From: Rheum nobile
Taxonomy: Eukaryota > Streptophyta > Magnoliopsida > Caryophyllales > Polygonaceae
Assembly: GCA_027886185.1 (NCBI GenBank)
Contig: WOAB01000583.1
Coordinates: 6,200,001-6,264,000, forward strand
Length of the DNA stretch: 64,000 nucleotides
Reading direction: 5' to 3'
Shown here: positions 10,511 to 21,572 of the stretch, in pieces
Numbering within the stretch: the first letter of the stretch is position 1
Layout of the letters: each line of letters starts with the position of its first letter
Made by a program: the position numbers and the translations under genes
Notes under the pieces: model-generated
The model's database searches: none
Told to the model about the DNA's origin: nothing
The model's input: the letters and a program-made list of their open reading frames with translations, nothing else

Positions 10511-13421
10511 GATGAAGAGAAGTACTTTGTGCATATACAATACCTTTATCCAAACAAACTTGAACTTCCTCCGATCATTTTAAATGATGACGACGATCTG
10601 GAGGCGTTCAAGTTCTTGAACAAGAGTGGAGAAAATGCATTAATTAGAGTGGAAGATTGAGCTGTACAACAACCTCCTAATGAAGGAAGAGATTTCAAGT
10701 GAAAGGGATGAACATCATATTCTTCCTTTTCTAACAGCTCCACCACCGACTCAGAGCCAAGACAATAAAGAGTTTATCAGGTCATTTTTCCAGAAAGTCA
10801 GAGCAACAGACATTGATGTCAGGTCAGTAGATGAAATTATTGAAGCTGACAACGAAGCAGAGTTAAGAAGAATAAATAGGGACGAAGTGAGGGCAAAAAA
10901 CAAAAGAAAGTGTCCCATGATAGTGGAAGACAATATATATCAGTGAGCAGGGATGATGGGGACATTAAAGCTGCTTTATCAAGAAACAAAAGAAAGGAGA
11001 AAATGACTGATTATGCCAATTGTGGAGATTTTTTGGAGGATGAAATAGGAGATGGTTTTGGTTACGGGGGTGTCTATGCTTCAGGTGATGGTGCTCCTGT
11101 TGATGGCTTCAGGTGATGCTTCAGGTGATGATGTATGTCATTTTGGTCTTGATGATCTGTGAGATGAAATATATGGCAATCATGGAACATACAACGAGGA
11201 GAAAATAGAGGAGGACTAAGAAGACTTTGATGTTGATGAAGACATGCTTAGAGAAATTGAAAAGAGGTACTATCCATTAGAAAGGAACATGCAAGCAATG
11301 TTGGTTGAAGATGAGGATACAAATGATAACGTTGAAAACAAGTCGTCATATGAAGTTGCATGTGTTGACAACAATTGCACCTTCCTTTGCCGTGGCTCAG
11401 TCTATCGCAAAACGTCATTGTTCAAGGTGCGAGAATCTGTACCGGATCATAGCTCTGGCATGAGAGTAAAGCACAATCATCACAGAGGAGCAACTTCTCG
11501 GCTGATTACAGATAAAATACTTCATAAGTAATTTTTCTTGCCTTTGATCACTTTTTCTTATCAAAGGCCAATATCATTTGGTAATACATTGACTTCGTGT
11601 TATGTCAGGTTTTTAAACGACCTTAAAGGCCTCCGTGCTTCAGAGATTCAGTATTCATGTTAGAGCTAGGAATAAGGACAAACTACTACAAAGCCAATCG
11701 AGCGCGACTCTTCACCCAGGATATGGCACATGGTACAATTGAGGAAAGCTATACCACCATGTACTCTTACATGCACATGTTAGAGAAATCAAATCCTAGA
11801 ACATACACGAGAATAGTAAGAGATGCTGACCAATGCTTCAAGTATGTCTTATGGGCTTTAGGTCCATGGATAAGGGCAGCGCCACATCTTAAAAAGGTCA
11901 ATACAAGTGTTTCAATTTCAGGACACATGTTTTTAATGTCTGGTCAAACAACTATATGACTGCATGTGTGAAAAACACATGCAGTCAAATAGGCCAGACC
12001 GAATGTTCAGAGTTCAGGCCATATGTTGTTATTGTCAGGCCATTATTTGGCAATGTCACAAACACCTATATGACTGCATGTGTGAAAAACACATGCAGTC
12101 AAATAGGTCAGCCCGAATGTTCAGAGTTCATGCCATATGTTGTTATTGTCAGGACATATTTTGGCAATGTCATGACAAATACCTATATGACTGCATGTGT
12201 GAAAAACAGAGCAAACGAATATTTCAGACTACATTTGTCTTTGTCAGGGCATATAAGTACTTTTTCAGGACAAATCTTTTACAACATAGTTTCGCATATG
12301 TAGGTAATCTCAGTTGACGACACTCACTTGACTGCCTTATTCAAGGGCATACTTTTCCTAGCTACGGCTCAAGAGGGAAACAGACAAATATATCCACTTG
12401 TTGTTGCCGTTGTTAACAGTGAGAACGATGATGCGTGGTCATTTTTCTTTAGTGATTGAAGGTTGTTGTTCTAGATCACCCCGAGGTGTATTTTGTGTCT
12501 GACCGTCATGTTAGCATTGGGAAGGTTCTGAGAAATAGCTATTATTTCGCCAAGCATGGGTTTTGTATTTATCATATCTACCAAAACTTCAAGAAGAAGT
12601 ATGGCAATCCAAACCTCTTTGGCGTCTTCAAAAAAGCTACGAAGGCTTACATTGTGGTTGAGTTCAATCATCAGTTTGCTCAACTCACAGCTGCATCTCC
12701 AAGGATTGGTCAATATCTCAAAGAAGCTGGAGTTAACAACTGGGCACGGGCACATTTTCATGGGAACAGATTTAACATCATGACGAGCAACAACGCTGAG
12801 TGTCTTAATGGCCTGTGGAAAATCCAGCGCCATGCCTATTCTTGCCCTGTTTGATGCCATTCTCGAGACCATTTCTAAATGTTTTTATGAAAGAAGGGAA
12901 ACAACTTCGAAATGGGACCAAGATTTGTCACCCTCTGTGTACAAGCTGGTAGAAGTGAACTACAGAAAGTCAACTAAGATGAGTGTTCGAAAACTTAGCC
13001 AGTTTGAAGCAAAGGTTATGCAAGGAGCTATCAGATACTTTGTGAACCTACATGCTCGTACATGTGATTGTAACATGTCCAGATTGATAAAGTTCCATGT
13101 GCTCATGACATAGCGGTTGCAAGTGATAGAGGAGTGCCACTCACTGATCTCGTCCATCTCATGTTCAAGAATGAGTTGGTGAGAGAACTGTACACAGAAA
13201 CTATGCATCTTGTTCCTCCAAGAAACCGATGGTCAATTCCTGAAGCTGTGTCATCCATCAGATGCTCTGCACCACAGGTAAAGCGTCCTCCTAGAAGACC
13301 ACGTATTAACCGATTCAGGGCGACGTGAGAGACAAACTATTCTAGGAAGAGGCGATGTTCTTATCGCAGCATCCGAGGACACAACAAGCAGTACTGTAGG
13401 AGGAGAAGGACTGACGGGTGA
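10511..13421 (+). pseudogene. MURA-type Mutator transposase, copy B
   Basis: Inverted homologue of the transposase at 6959-9966, in the same domain order. The N-terminal domain (10511-10640) lacks the upstream YIKFISGG exon, so the 5' end is cut. It is followed by an acidic linker, the DNA-binding domain (about 11230-11520), a middle exon (11612-11900), an intron with a tandem repeat (about 11905-12303) and the core (12304-13421). Preserved pieces include VYFVSDRHVS with the second Asp, CIYH, NNAECLNG with the Glu, the CDC of the SWIM motif and a C-terminal CCHC. Breaks: stops at 11216-11220, a lesion in sequence homologous to the first-Asp exon near 12315 (GACGAC where copy A has GATGGC), frameshifts near 12455, 12830 and 13080 (the last inside SWIM), TGA near 13327 and a changed knuckle residue. 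More damaged than copy A, and not functional. Confidence 0.82.
11942..12215. repeat. Tandem repeat with embedded hairpins in the MURA copy B intron
   Basis: A unit of about 115 bp is present nearly twice plus a partial third (starts near 11955, 12069 and 12188). The first two units contain a perfect 13-bp stem: tgactgcatgtgt, gaaaa, acacatgcagtca. The matching intron of copy A (about 8185-8210) has one half-site only, so the array grew after the copies split. Each unit also carries the attgtcaggccat-type word. Confidence 0.85.
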
Positions 13422-14250
13422 CATCCGCTGGGTTATATGTTTTTTTGTATAAAACTGTCACCTTGTTGGTGTTTTTTGGGGGTTTATGCTGGTAAACTTC
13501 GTCGCGTAAATGTTTTGTTTGTTGTTGTTGGGTGCTTGAAAAGATGTATGGTTTAAGTATCTATAGTCTTAAACCATACCTCTTTTTGTTGGGGTTCTCC
13601 TTTTGGCTGGGTTATAAACTTGGTAATTTCAATCTTTCCTTAACAGTTGTTCATTTTTCTTCTTCTTTTTGTTGTAGTTTAGGGTTATGCTTTAATTGTA
13701 AAAGTCACATACGCCCTGTAAAATTGCTAATATGTCCTGACACTCTCTTCTGCTCCGCATAAGCGCCCTATAAAACTAAAATACGCCCTGTAAAACAGAA
13801 ATACACCCTGTATAACACCATATCTGTCCTGACGCTTGCGAATGTAAATCTTTGATAATTCATATGGTCTTAGAACTTGCTCCCTAAAAGAAGAAAACAT
13901 GGTATGAAATATTGTGAATGTGATATTTTGGGTTAGATCATTTAAGGGGGAAAGTTATGTTATCATGGTGCTTGGGAGCATTTAAGTGTACCAAGTACTA
14001 AGTTTTGACAAATTCGATGTTTTTATTGTTTAGAAATATAACAACGTTATGTCCTGAATATATGTTCATGCGTTATGAAAAAGTCACATATGTCCTGAAA
14101 AAACTGGAATATGGTCAAAACTTATAAATGTTGTTGAAAAAAACTGGAATATGGTCAAAACTTCAAAAGGTTTAAAGGCTTCATACTTCTTAATATTCCA
14201 AAACAAAACATAACATTACTGGTATTGACTGTCCAAGGAAAAGTTACCCC
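13422..14250. other. Spacer between MURA and the PB1-like gene, copy B
   Basis: Noncoding, about 830 bp, equivalent to 6314-6958 in copy A. It has an array of gccctgtaaaa-type words (13715-13815), atatgtcctgaaaa words (about 13730, 14050, 14090) and a direct repeat of actggaatatggtcaaaactt (about 14104 and 14142). The hairpin at 13546-13579 is listed separately. Confidence 0.6.
13546..13579 (+). repeat. Conserved hairpin downstream of MURA, copy B
   Basis: A perfect 12-bp stem (gtatggtttaag and cttaaaccatac) with loop tatctatagt, about 125 bp past the MURA stop. It is identical in stem to the copy A hairpin at 6817-6850 and at the same place relative to the gene. Confidence 0.8.
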
Positions 14251-14727
14251 ATGTTTATACGTACACACCCAAAAACAAAAGGAACAACATTAAAACTACT
14301 AGAAAGAAGAGAAAAAACTAAGGCATCATGCATCACCACATCACGGCATCACACGACATCACGGCGGGCATCACTGTGGTGGCACGGCATCGCTGGCATC
14401 ACGAACCACGAAGACTTTGATGCTGGCAACCTTCTCGCCAAGGCGGACGAGATCGGCGACGTCGTCGGTCTGCAGTGGTTGAAGGTATCATTGCCCGGAC
14501 TCTGGGACCTGTTCAAAAAAATTGGATTTACTACCTTCATACCTGGACATGCTCATGATCTTGTCAGTCAAGGACCAAATCTCCATCTTATTTTTGGTGA
14601 CCTTGATGAGCTTTGTGCTCCCGCCCGTGTAAACATGCGTGGTTAACAACGCCATTTGGCCGATGCTGGGGGATAATTCCCCATCTGAGTACACATGTAG
14701 ATAGACCTTAATGTATGAATCCAACAT
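14251..14727 (-). pseudogene. Stand-alone PB1-like gene, copy B
   Basis: The inverted homologue of the small gene at 3482-6313, here not split by an LTR. It begins MLDSYIKVYLHVYSDGE at 14727 and runs open to about 14488 (ending FFEQVPESGQ); a frame change near the PESGQ segment follows. Downstream it continues in another frame with PLQ..DDVADLV and the strand-like KVFVVRDASDA, then a GATGCC repeat tail and a stop. The start follows a conserved TATA box and leader. The match in both copies, including the promoter, argues that this is a real gene of the MULE and not noise. Its role is unknown. It may modulate the transposase by sharing its N-terminal domain (inference). Confidence 0.6.
14326..14400 (-). 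repeat. Degenerate GATGCC repeat in the 3' end of the PB1-like gene, copy B
   Basis: The plus strand reads catcatgcatcaccacatc, then acggcatcacacgacatc and so on. These are repeated 9-12-bp variants of gtgatgcc on the coding strand. Copy A has only two such units (gtgatgcccgtgatgctg near 6229), so the tail expanded in copy B. Confidence 0.65.
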
Positions 14728-14829
14728 TTTGAGAAAGAGTTTTGGGAGTTTGATAGAGGAGTTTTAGAGAGATTTGGGAGTTTGAGAGTGTGGGAGGATT
14801 TGTGAGGGATTTGCAAAAGGCAGACTTGA

Positions 14830-14837
14830 TATTTATA
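14830..14837 (-). promoter_or_regulatory. TATA box of the PB1-like gene, copy B
   Basis: On the minus strand this reads tataaata within tgtgtataaatatc, about 105 bp before the ATG at 14727. It matches copy A (3375-3382) in sequence and spacing, with a CT-rich leader between. Confidence 0.7.
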
Positions 14838-15569
14838 CACAAATATGAGTGTCGAGTAGAGTTAATGACGGGTAGTTGGGGAAGTAATGGTTAAGGGTCT
14901 TTGAGTGAAAATACAGAGGGGTCAAATCAGATGTAGGGTTAAAGTGGACAAAGTTGTTTTAAAGTGTGCATTGGAAAGGATCACTTTGGAGAATCTTGAC
15001 AATATTGTGCATGTCTTAAAGTTGATTGAAAAGCTTAGGTTTATGTACGGAAAATGACCTGATAACCTCGAGTCATTTGGCATGTAAAACTACAATATGA
15101 CATGCCTTAATCCAAAATTTAGGAAATTAAAGGCTTATTCGAGAGAACTAACCTTGCCATTTTAAACGGTTTTTAAACCGTTTTAAAGGCTTTAAACGGT
15201 TTTTAAACGGTTTTAAAGGCTTTAAACGATTTTTAAACGGTTTTAATGTCGGAAAGCTTAGGTTAATGTCAGAAGTTTTTAAATGATTTTATTGAACAAT
15301 TTTTAAACCGTTCATTAAAACTAGGGTTTTTGGCATTTTATTTTTATTTTCTTTTTTAGAAATACCTTAAGATACTTTGAGTATCACCATTGTAGATATT
15401 GTTAGGTTTATGTACTGAAAATGACCTGACAAACTAGGGTTTTTGGCATGTAAACATCCTAAAAACATGAGCTTCCAAATTATAATATAATAACCAAATG
15501 TCTTCATTGCCAAATGGTATCCTAAACACTTAAACATCCTAAACAAGCTACATTAAACAAATTAAACAA
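14838..15569. other. Spacer between PB1-like gene and Ulp1, copy B
   Basis: AT-rich noncoding DNA of about 730 bp. It holds two copies of gaaaatgacctga (15049 and 15418) and a tandem repeat at 15160-15245. I see no gene. Confidence 0.55.
15160..15245. repeat. Tandem repeat tttaaacggtttttaaacgg
   Basis: A unit of about 32 bp (ttttaaaggctttaaacggt...) is repeated two to three times. The halves tttaaacgg and ccgttttaaa are mutual inverted repeats, so the array can fold. Confidence 0.7.
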
Positions 15570-15833
15570 ATGTCTTTAAAAACCATCCCAACGACATCTA
15601 AAAATACTATGAGCCATTTGATTTCTGTGTCCATCTACGAATTTGTCAGACGCAAGATCCAGATTTGTCATCCCAAGCATCAACAACTCAATGTGCTTCA
15701 GTGTGTACACCCCACAATCTCCTCTACAAGATGTACAAAAGAAGTTAGAATGTATATCAATTGTAGTTTGATAAGGATTTATCATTGCATTTATACACAT
15801 ATACTTATCCGCGCTTGTTCTGCTTAAGGTTAT
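15570..15833 (-). pseudogene. Ulp1-like protease, copy B, 3' exon with catalytic Cys
   Basis: The minus strand reads DNLKQNKR, then an intron, then GDCGVYTLKHIELLMLGM and on to the end of the protein, homologous to copy A 2688-2946. The catalytic Cys and its GDCGVY context are intact. The gene is cut at 15833 by the Tat1 element and continues at 33709. The base quintet gttat (15829-15833) is the target duplication. Confidence 0.85.
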
Positions 15834-16485
15834 TGTTTTGGGACGAAAAGATCGGTCGACCTAAATTGCCTTAGACGGGGTAACGAGTCAATCAGATAAT
15901 AAAAAATCAATCCAAACCAAATAGACAATCAACCAAGCAAAGAATAGATACAAAATGACAATGTAATTTATATATCAATTGATGACTGAATCAGATCGAA
16001 ATACAACTTATCCTTAGAGAATAAAGGATCGAGCCATGTCCGACATGCGTTTTAGTGTTTCGATCGGCAGCGATCAGGTAGAATCTCCCGGGGGTTTGAG
16101 TGAGAGTGAATATGCAAGTAGGCCTCTCGAAGGGTAAGTCAGTGGATTCTGTGTGTAGACATGTGTTCTTTCGTTTGCTTCTTCGTGGTCTATTTATGGT
16201 AGTTTCTCCTTGTGTCCGTTATTTATCATCGTATTTATCCTCTATTAATTCCGTGCGAGATCTTTGGGATTTGCTCTTGATTGCCATCATAATCTCTGTG
16301 TTTAATGTTGTTACCGTTGTCACCGATCAAGCAATTAATGTCCAGGGCGAAACTTCCGGGATTCGGTCGGATCCTGAGCGTCTGAAGGGCATCCGTCGCC
16401 TCTAACTCCTTCTGGCCTTCAGCTTCGTCTAGACTTTGGCCCATTTCGTTTGATCCGATCCCTTAGAGTAAGTTTGGGCCCAACA
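15834..16485 (-). repeat. Tat1 3' LTR
   Basis: 652 bp, bounded by tgttttggga and gggcccaaca. It differs from the 33057-33708 partner at scattered sites and has equal length. The core promoter on the minus strand is probably ccataaatag near 16190. Confidence 0.9.
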
Positions 16486-16773
16486 ATAGCCCCAAGTTGT
16501 TTTGGGCTTCATGGCAGCTGTGAGATGGAGTCCAAGCAACTTTCATCCCACACGATCTCCACCCTCCAATCTAGGCGCGACATGCGAGGGCTACGTGGCG
16601 ATAATCCCGCTGTATGATGTGACGTCTCTGTGACTACCGATTCCCTCCATAAATCCGAATCAAGTTTCTGACGGTTTGGCTTCATCTTCTTCCTTTGTTT
16701 CCTCATCTGGTAGGTTTTGCTAAGTTTTTTCGAAAAAAATTGCTCTTCGATTCCCTTCTCTCTCTGTTCTGGA

Positions 16774-18677
16774 GATGGTTTCCAGTGAATCTTCCGAGTC
16801 GACTGCTACTTGCTCGAACTCGAGCAAGAATGAGGTCCCCCCCTTTTCCTTCTGAAGGAGGCAGACGCTCTGACGGGGACTCTGTCGGAGGCGGAGTTGG
16901 AGCAGATCCTTCAAGCCAGAGGCTTTCTCCGGAGACGGTCGCAAGGTTGCCGTATCCAGACGAGAGAGCCGACACTCGCTATGAGGGATGCATTTGTTTC
17001 TATGCTTACCCGTTTAGGATTGGCCATACGTTTCCATTCTCCTCTCTTGTTAGGAATTTTTTAGCGACCCTAGCGCTTGCGCCGTGTCAGGTCATGCCGC
17101 AGGCGTGGCGGATCCTTAGGGTTTTAGATTTGTTGAATGTCCAGTCTGGGGCTGGTTTTAACTTCGATGCCCTGTGGTACAACTATTCTCTGGGGTCAAA
17201 GAGTTCTTCTCATGTCCAGTTGCGTATTCGTCCGGGTCGAAAGCCCTTGGTGTTCAACTTAGATGTAAACGACCGTGGATGGGGGTCGAAGTTTTTCTTC
17301 GTCGAGCGTTCGTCTCTAGAGAAGGGGGGCGACTATTCGTTTCTGCTATCGGAGTGGCGAGTTGAGAGTACGTATTCGACTTCTCTTTTCCTGTTTTATG
17401 TGTTTTAGCCCTTTGCTTAACTCTTCTTTTTTGTAGTACCTGAGGCTGAAGAGTTGGAAGTGGACGCTCAATCAGAAGATCTGACAAAGATTATTCTTAG
17501 TATCCATGCGTCAGAGCGGAAGTTCATAAACGTCAACCTGTTGTCGGTCTCCCCCACTACTCAGGACGTTATATCGATTGTTTCATCGTCTCGGGTCAAG
17601 TGTGAGTTTTTGTTTGACTCATGTATTTTTAGTCGTCTGTTTGTGATTTATGTTTTGTCTGTCGTGTCAGCGTCTCCGGCTGGTTGGTCGAGTGCCCATT
17701 TGAAGGGAGTGTCTGGGAAAGGTCTGATAAAGCAAAGGTTGGCGGCGGCCAGGGCCTCGTCGAGTAAATCGATGTCGGTGGAGTCGTCGCTCCCAGCCAA
17801 AGTTGGCTCGAAAAGGAAGGCAGGTGCTTATTCCGGCAATGTGAAGGTGGTGGACACTCCAAAAAAAAAAGGCGACGGCTGCTCGTGGAGTCGAGAAGAT
17901 CGACACGGTCGGTCGATCGATTGTCGATCTCTTTCATGATTATGACCCGACTCTGAAATCTGAAGTTGATAGCGTCGCTCCCTTGGACTGTATTGGCGAA
18001 GCGGGGTGCTCTGCGTGGAAGGTAAGTCGTCTTGGCGGATCTCAAGTTTGTTCATTTTCTTTCTCATAGTTGGGTGGAACCTTGATTGTTTCGATCTTGT
18101 CTTTTTTCAGACTTTCCAGTTTCTCATGGGGGCGTATTCTGGTGTCAAAAAGATGGTCGCTAAGGCCGAGGATAGGGCTGCTAGGTCAGAGTCCGATCTG
18201 GCATCTTTGAAGACCAAGGCGGAAGGAGCTGAGAGCCGTTTTAGAGACGCGGAGCGCCGCTTCGTTAGGGAGCTAAAGAATTACCAAGATGACTTGGATG
18301 CTTGTCGGAGGGAGCTTAGTGAGAGCCAGTCAAGTGTTGAAGAGAAGGTGAAGCAAGCTAGGATTGAGGCTGGTCGGGTCACAGGCGACAGAGGCGCTTT
18401 CTATGCGTTGAAGTTGCGTGTCGAGATGATCGAGGAGTTTGAAGAGGGTAAGCAGGAGACCTGGGATTTGAAGGCGGAGAAAGAGACCATGGATACCTTG
18501 TTTCCGAAGGGGAATCCTGGTTCAAAGCTTTTCCAGTTGGCTGGCGTCGGAGAGGAATCTCTAGACGAAAATGCCGGTGAAGACGAGGTCCATTCTGGCG
18601 ATACCATGCCGCTCGAGCCCCAGCCTTCCACCGATCCGGTCCCTGTTGAAGGTAATGCCGTGAATCCCGACCTTTGA
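16774..18677 (+). pseudogene. Antisense extra ORF of Tat1 (Transposase_28-like domain plus coiled coil)
   Basis: The gene lies between the 3' LTR and the integrase and is read opposite to gag-pol, as known for the additional ORFs of Tat elements. Exons by splice signals: 16774-17367, 17437-17601, 17671-18021, 18111-18677, with introns gtacgt..ttgtag, gtgagt..tgtcag and gtaagt..ttttcag. Exon 1 encodes a domain resembling the Pfam family 'putative gypsy type transposon' (SLVRNFLATLALAPCQVMPQ, then WRILRVLD and NYSLGSKSSS). Exon 3 is basic and Ser-rich. Exon 4 is a long Glu/Lys/Arg coiled coil with an acidic tail. Breaks: one C lost in the C tract near 16843, one base lost near 16917, and a poly-A slip near 17870. 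Its biological role is unknown. Confidence 0.75.
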
Positions 18678-19399
18678 CTGTTTTCTTAATTGACTTGTGA
18701 CCCCACCTGTGTGTGGGTAGGATGTTTTCTGTTTTGGCGGCCCGTCTACCATCGCGGGTCGCATAATGTGTTTGTGGATGATTTGAAGTCCTATGTGTGT
18801 GTAGGCAGACAATATGTTTTGGCGACCCGTCCATCATCGCGGGTCGCATGTATGTAAAAAATGCTTAGACTTTTATTGACGTAATCCATTTTACAAAGGG
18901 TCGAACTTTTTTATGTGTTCGTATGTTTCGTCGGACTCTTCTAGAGAAGTTTGTCATTGACGCCTTTGATTTGTATGTCGGGTTTGACCGTGTGCTCCGT
19001 CGAGTAGGGCTTGCCGTATGTATGTAAAGAAGGAGGCCTGCAAATGTATGTGTTTATGTTTAGTCATGACTTAGTGTTATGCCGAGGAGGAAAGCAATAT
19101 GTCTCTATTGCGTAAATGTAATAAGGTGTCTTAACCTTATGTATTGTGTAAAGCAAGCGATGTGTCGACGTGCCTGTGGTGTTCATCTCCCCGTGTTCCG
19201 ATCGATCGTGTAAATGTAGTATAAGCGCTTTTGTTTGTGACTGGATCCAGTGTGTTTGTCGATGTCGTCCTGTACTTAGGTTTGCAAGGAAAAATGTCCT
19301 TACTAGATGTGAATGCTCAGTTTCAAGGAATAGAATTGTGTTTGTAACAACAAATAGTATATGGTAGGTGAAAGAACGTTAGTGCCTTACCTTGCTGGT
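18678..19399. other. Spacer between convergent antisense ORF and pol in Tat1, with two stem-loops
   Basis: No gene. Two stem-loops occur: gcggcccg/cgggtcgc (18737-18744 with 18755-18762) and gcgacccg/cgggtcgc (18822-18829 with 18840-18847), each with a 10-base loop near tccatcatcg. They lie in a tandem repeat of about 85 bp. The same pair occurs at 38943-38968 and 39030-39055 in Tat2. Confidence 0.75.
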
Positions 19400-21049
19400 C
19401 TAGAAGTGGTATAACTTTAGGTGTGTTGCGTTCCAACTTCTCGGGATTGGTCATCCGTCTTTGTCTTCCAATTGGTATGCTTCTTGTCCGACTACTTCTT
19501 TGATTAGGTAGGGTCCTTCCCACTGAGGTGCGAGCTTTCCGTCAGTCGGATTCTTGGTGTTCTGGAATGTCTTTCTAAGGACCCAATCGCCAACTTTGAA
19601 GACTTTGGCTCGAACATTTTTGTTGTAACTTCTTGCGACCTGTTGTTGGAACCTGACCATTCTAATTCTGGATTTTTCTCTAGTCTCATTCGCTGTTGTG
19701 TGCTAGCTCGATGTCGTTTTGTTCATTCGTCTGAAGACTGTAACGGGCCGTCGGAACCAATAGCTCGGCGGGAATGACCGCTTCACTTCCGTAGATGAGT
19801 GAGAATGGTGACTGTCCGGTCGCATTCTTTGGAGTGGTCCTGTCGGACCAGAGGATGAACGGGAGCTCGTCTGTCCATTTTCCTTTAGCCCCTGTGAGGC
19901 ATTTCTTGAGGTTGTTGATGATGATTTTGTTGCTAGACTCGGCTTGTCCGTTAGATTGCGGATATCGAGGAGTGAATGTGACTAGTTTGATGTTCCATTG
20001 GTTGGAAAAGGCTCGAGTCTTATGACTGATGAACTGGAAGCCATTATCGCACACGATTTCTGATGGGACGCCAAATCTGCACAAGATATTGCGTTTTATA
20101 AACAAAATGACGTGTTGATCTTTTACCTCTTGGTAGGCTTCAACTTCGATCCATTTGGAAAAATAGTCCGTCATGGCAAGGAAGAAGACTCGTTGACCCG
20201 ACGCAGGTGGGAGTTTTTCGATGATGTCCATCCCCCATCTCATGAAGGGCCATGATGTTAGAGTCAGATGGAGGAGTTCCGAGGGTTGATGAGGAACGGG
20301 TGCGTATCATTGGTAGGCATCGCACTTCTTGGTGTACTCCATCGCATCTCTATTCATTGTGGGCCAGTAGTATCCGGTTCGCAAGGCTTTTCCCGAGAGG
20401 CTTCGTCACCGGTGTGGTTTCCACATTCTCCTTCATGTAATGACTGTAAGATGTGTCTAACTTCTGGAGTCTTGAGGCATTGTAGGAGTTTTCTTGTGAC
20501 AGATCTTTTGAACAAGACGTCACTTATAATATCGAAGGAAAGAGCTTGTACCTTTAGCCTTTTTGCTTCCGTTTTGTCGTTGGGTAGGACGCCATCTTTT
20601 AGCCATCTGATGTAAGGTAACGTCCAGTCGTCATGATCGTTGACGATGTCTCCTTCTGGTCGGTCACCTATCTCCGTCGTGACAAGTTCTTCCAATCGTG
20701 TATTCGACTCCTTGGATGCTTTCGGGACAGCTGGTGTCGAGATGTGTGCCAGTGGGATGCTTGGGAATTCCTTTGGGTCCAAGACGGACCCCAAGTTGGC
20801 TAGTGCGTCAGCTTGAGAGTTGAGATCTCTAGGCACTTGCCTGATGTCGAATGTTTGGAATTGGTCGATAAGCTTCTTGGCTACATCTAGATAAGCTATC
20901 ATCTTGTCGTCCTTGGCGTTGTACGACCCTTGTATTTGATTTATGACTAAGAGGGAGTCGCAGATGACTTCAATTTCTTGGACTCCTAGGTCGCATGCCA
21001 GAATGAGCCCAAATATGAGTGCTTCGTATTCAGCCTCATTGTTGGTCAG
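19400..21049 (-). pseudogene. Tat1 pol fragment: aRNH end and integrase
   Basis: Minus-strand pol from NNEAEYEALIFGLILACD of the archaeal-type RNase H to the C-terminus ending HLKLYHF (stop 19400-19402). The integrase core is clear: GMDIIEKLPP with the first Asp, VCDNGFQF with the second, and NGQAESSNK with the Glu. The zinc-binding HHCC segment is damaged near 20350. The N-terminal part of aRNH and everything upstream (RNase H, RT, protease) is absent. The break at 21049 is where the SINE-like block begins. Confidence 0.85.
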
Positions 21050-21226
21050 CACAATTGGTAATAAGTGAGCGCGAGGCTGCTTGTTAAAGCGTGAGGTCTC
21101 GAGTTCGAGACTCACGAACAACCTCCCAGCCATGGGGATTTGGTTGGGATACATGGGGTGCGGCCTATGGATAGAGCAATGGCTGGCCGATAAGGTCGGA
21201 GCCCCTCTCATTCAAAGTGTACTTTT
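21050..21226 (+). mobile_element. tRNA-derived SINE-like sequence
   Basis: A head shared with the adjacent palindrome arms (cttgttaaagcgtgaggtct, then cgagttcgagactcac) contains a B-box-like gagttcgagactc. The tail differs from that of the arms. It was inserted in the aRNH coding sequence of Tat1. Confidence 0.5.
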
Positions 21227-21570
21227 ATGTAATACCTCGACAGCTTAACGGCCCGGCCCATCACAGGGCTGCAGCCCATACACCCCAACCCTCACTGGTC
21301 CATATTAAATGGCGCCCAGCAGGTTGTTCGTGAGTCTCGAACTCGAGACATCACGCTTTAACAAGCTGCCAAAGCATCACTTGTCACCAATTACGCTGCA
21401 GCGCAATTGGTGACAAGTGATGCTTTGGCAGCTTGTTAAAGCGTGAGGTCTCGAGTTCGAGACTCACGAATAACCTGTTGGGCGCCATTTAATATGGGCC
21501 AGTGAGGGGTTGGGGTGTATGGGCTGCAACCCTGTGATGGGCCGGGCCGTTAAGCTGTCAAGGTATTACA
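21227..21570. mobile_element. Head-to-head pair of SINE-like elements forming a 344-bp palindrome
   Basis: Two arms of about 172 bp meet at gctgcagc (centre between 21398 and 21399). The arms match along their whole length with roughly ten differences by eye. Each contains the B-box-like gagttcgagactc near its head and ends near aggtattac. The Tekay element starts two bases after the right arm. Confidence 0.7.
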
Positions 21571-21572
21571 AC

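Noticed and set aside
21060..21130. A tRNA gene, because of the gagttcgagactc B-box
   Set aside because: No cloverleaf or anticodon stem is visible. Three related copies with different tails fit SINE-like elements.
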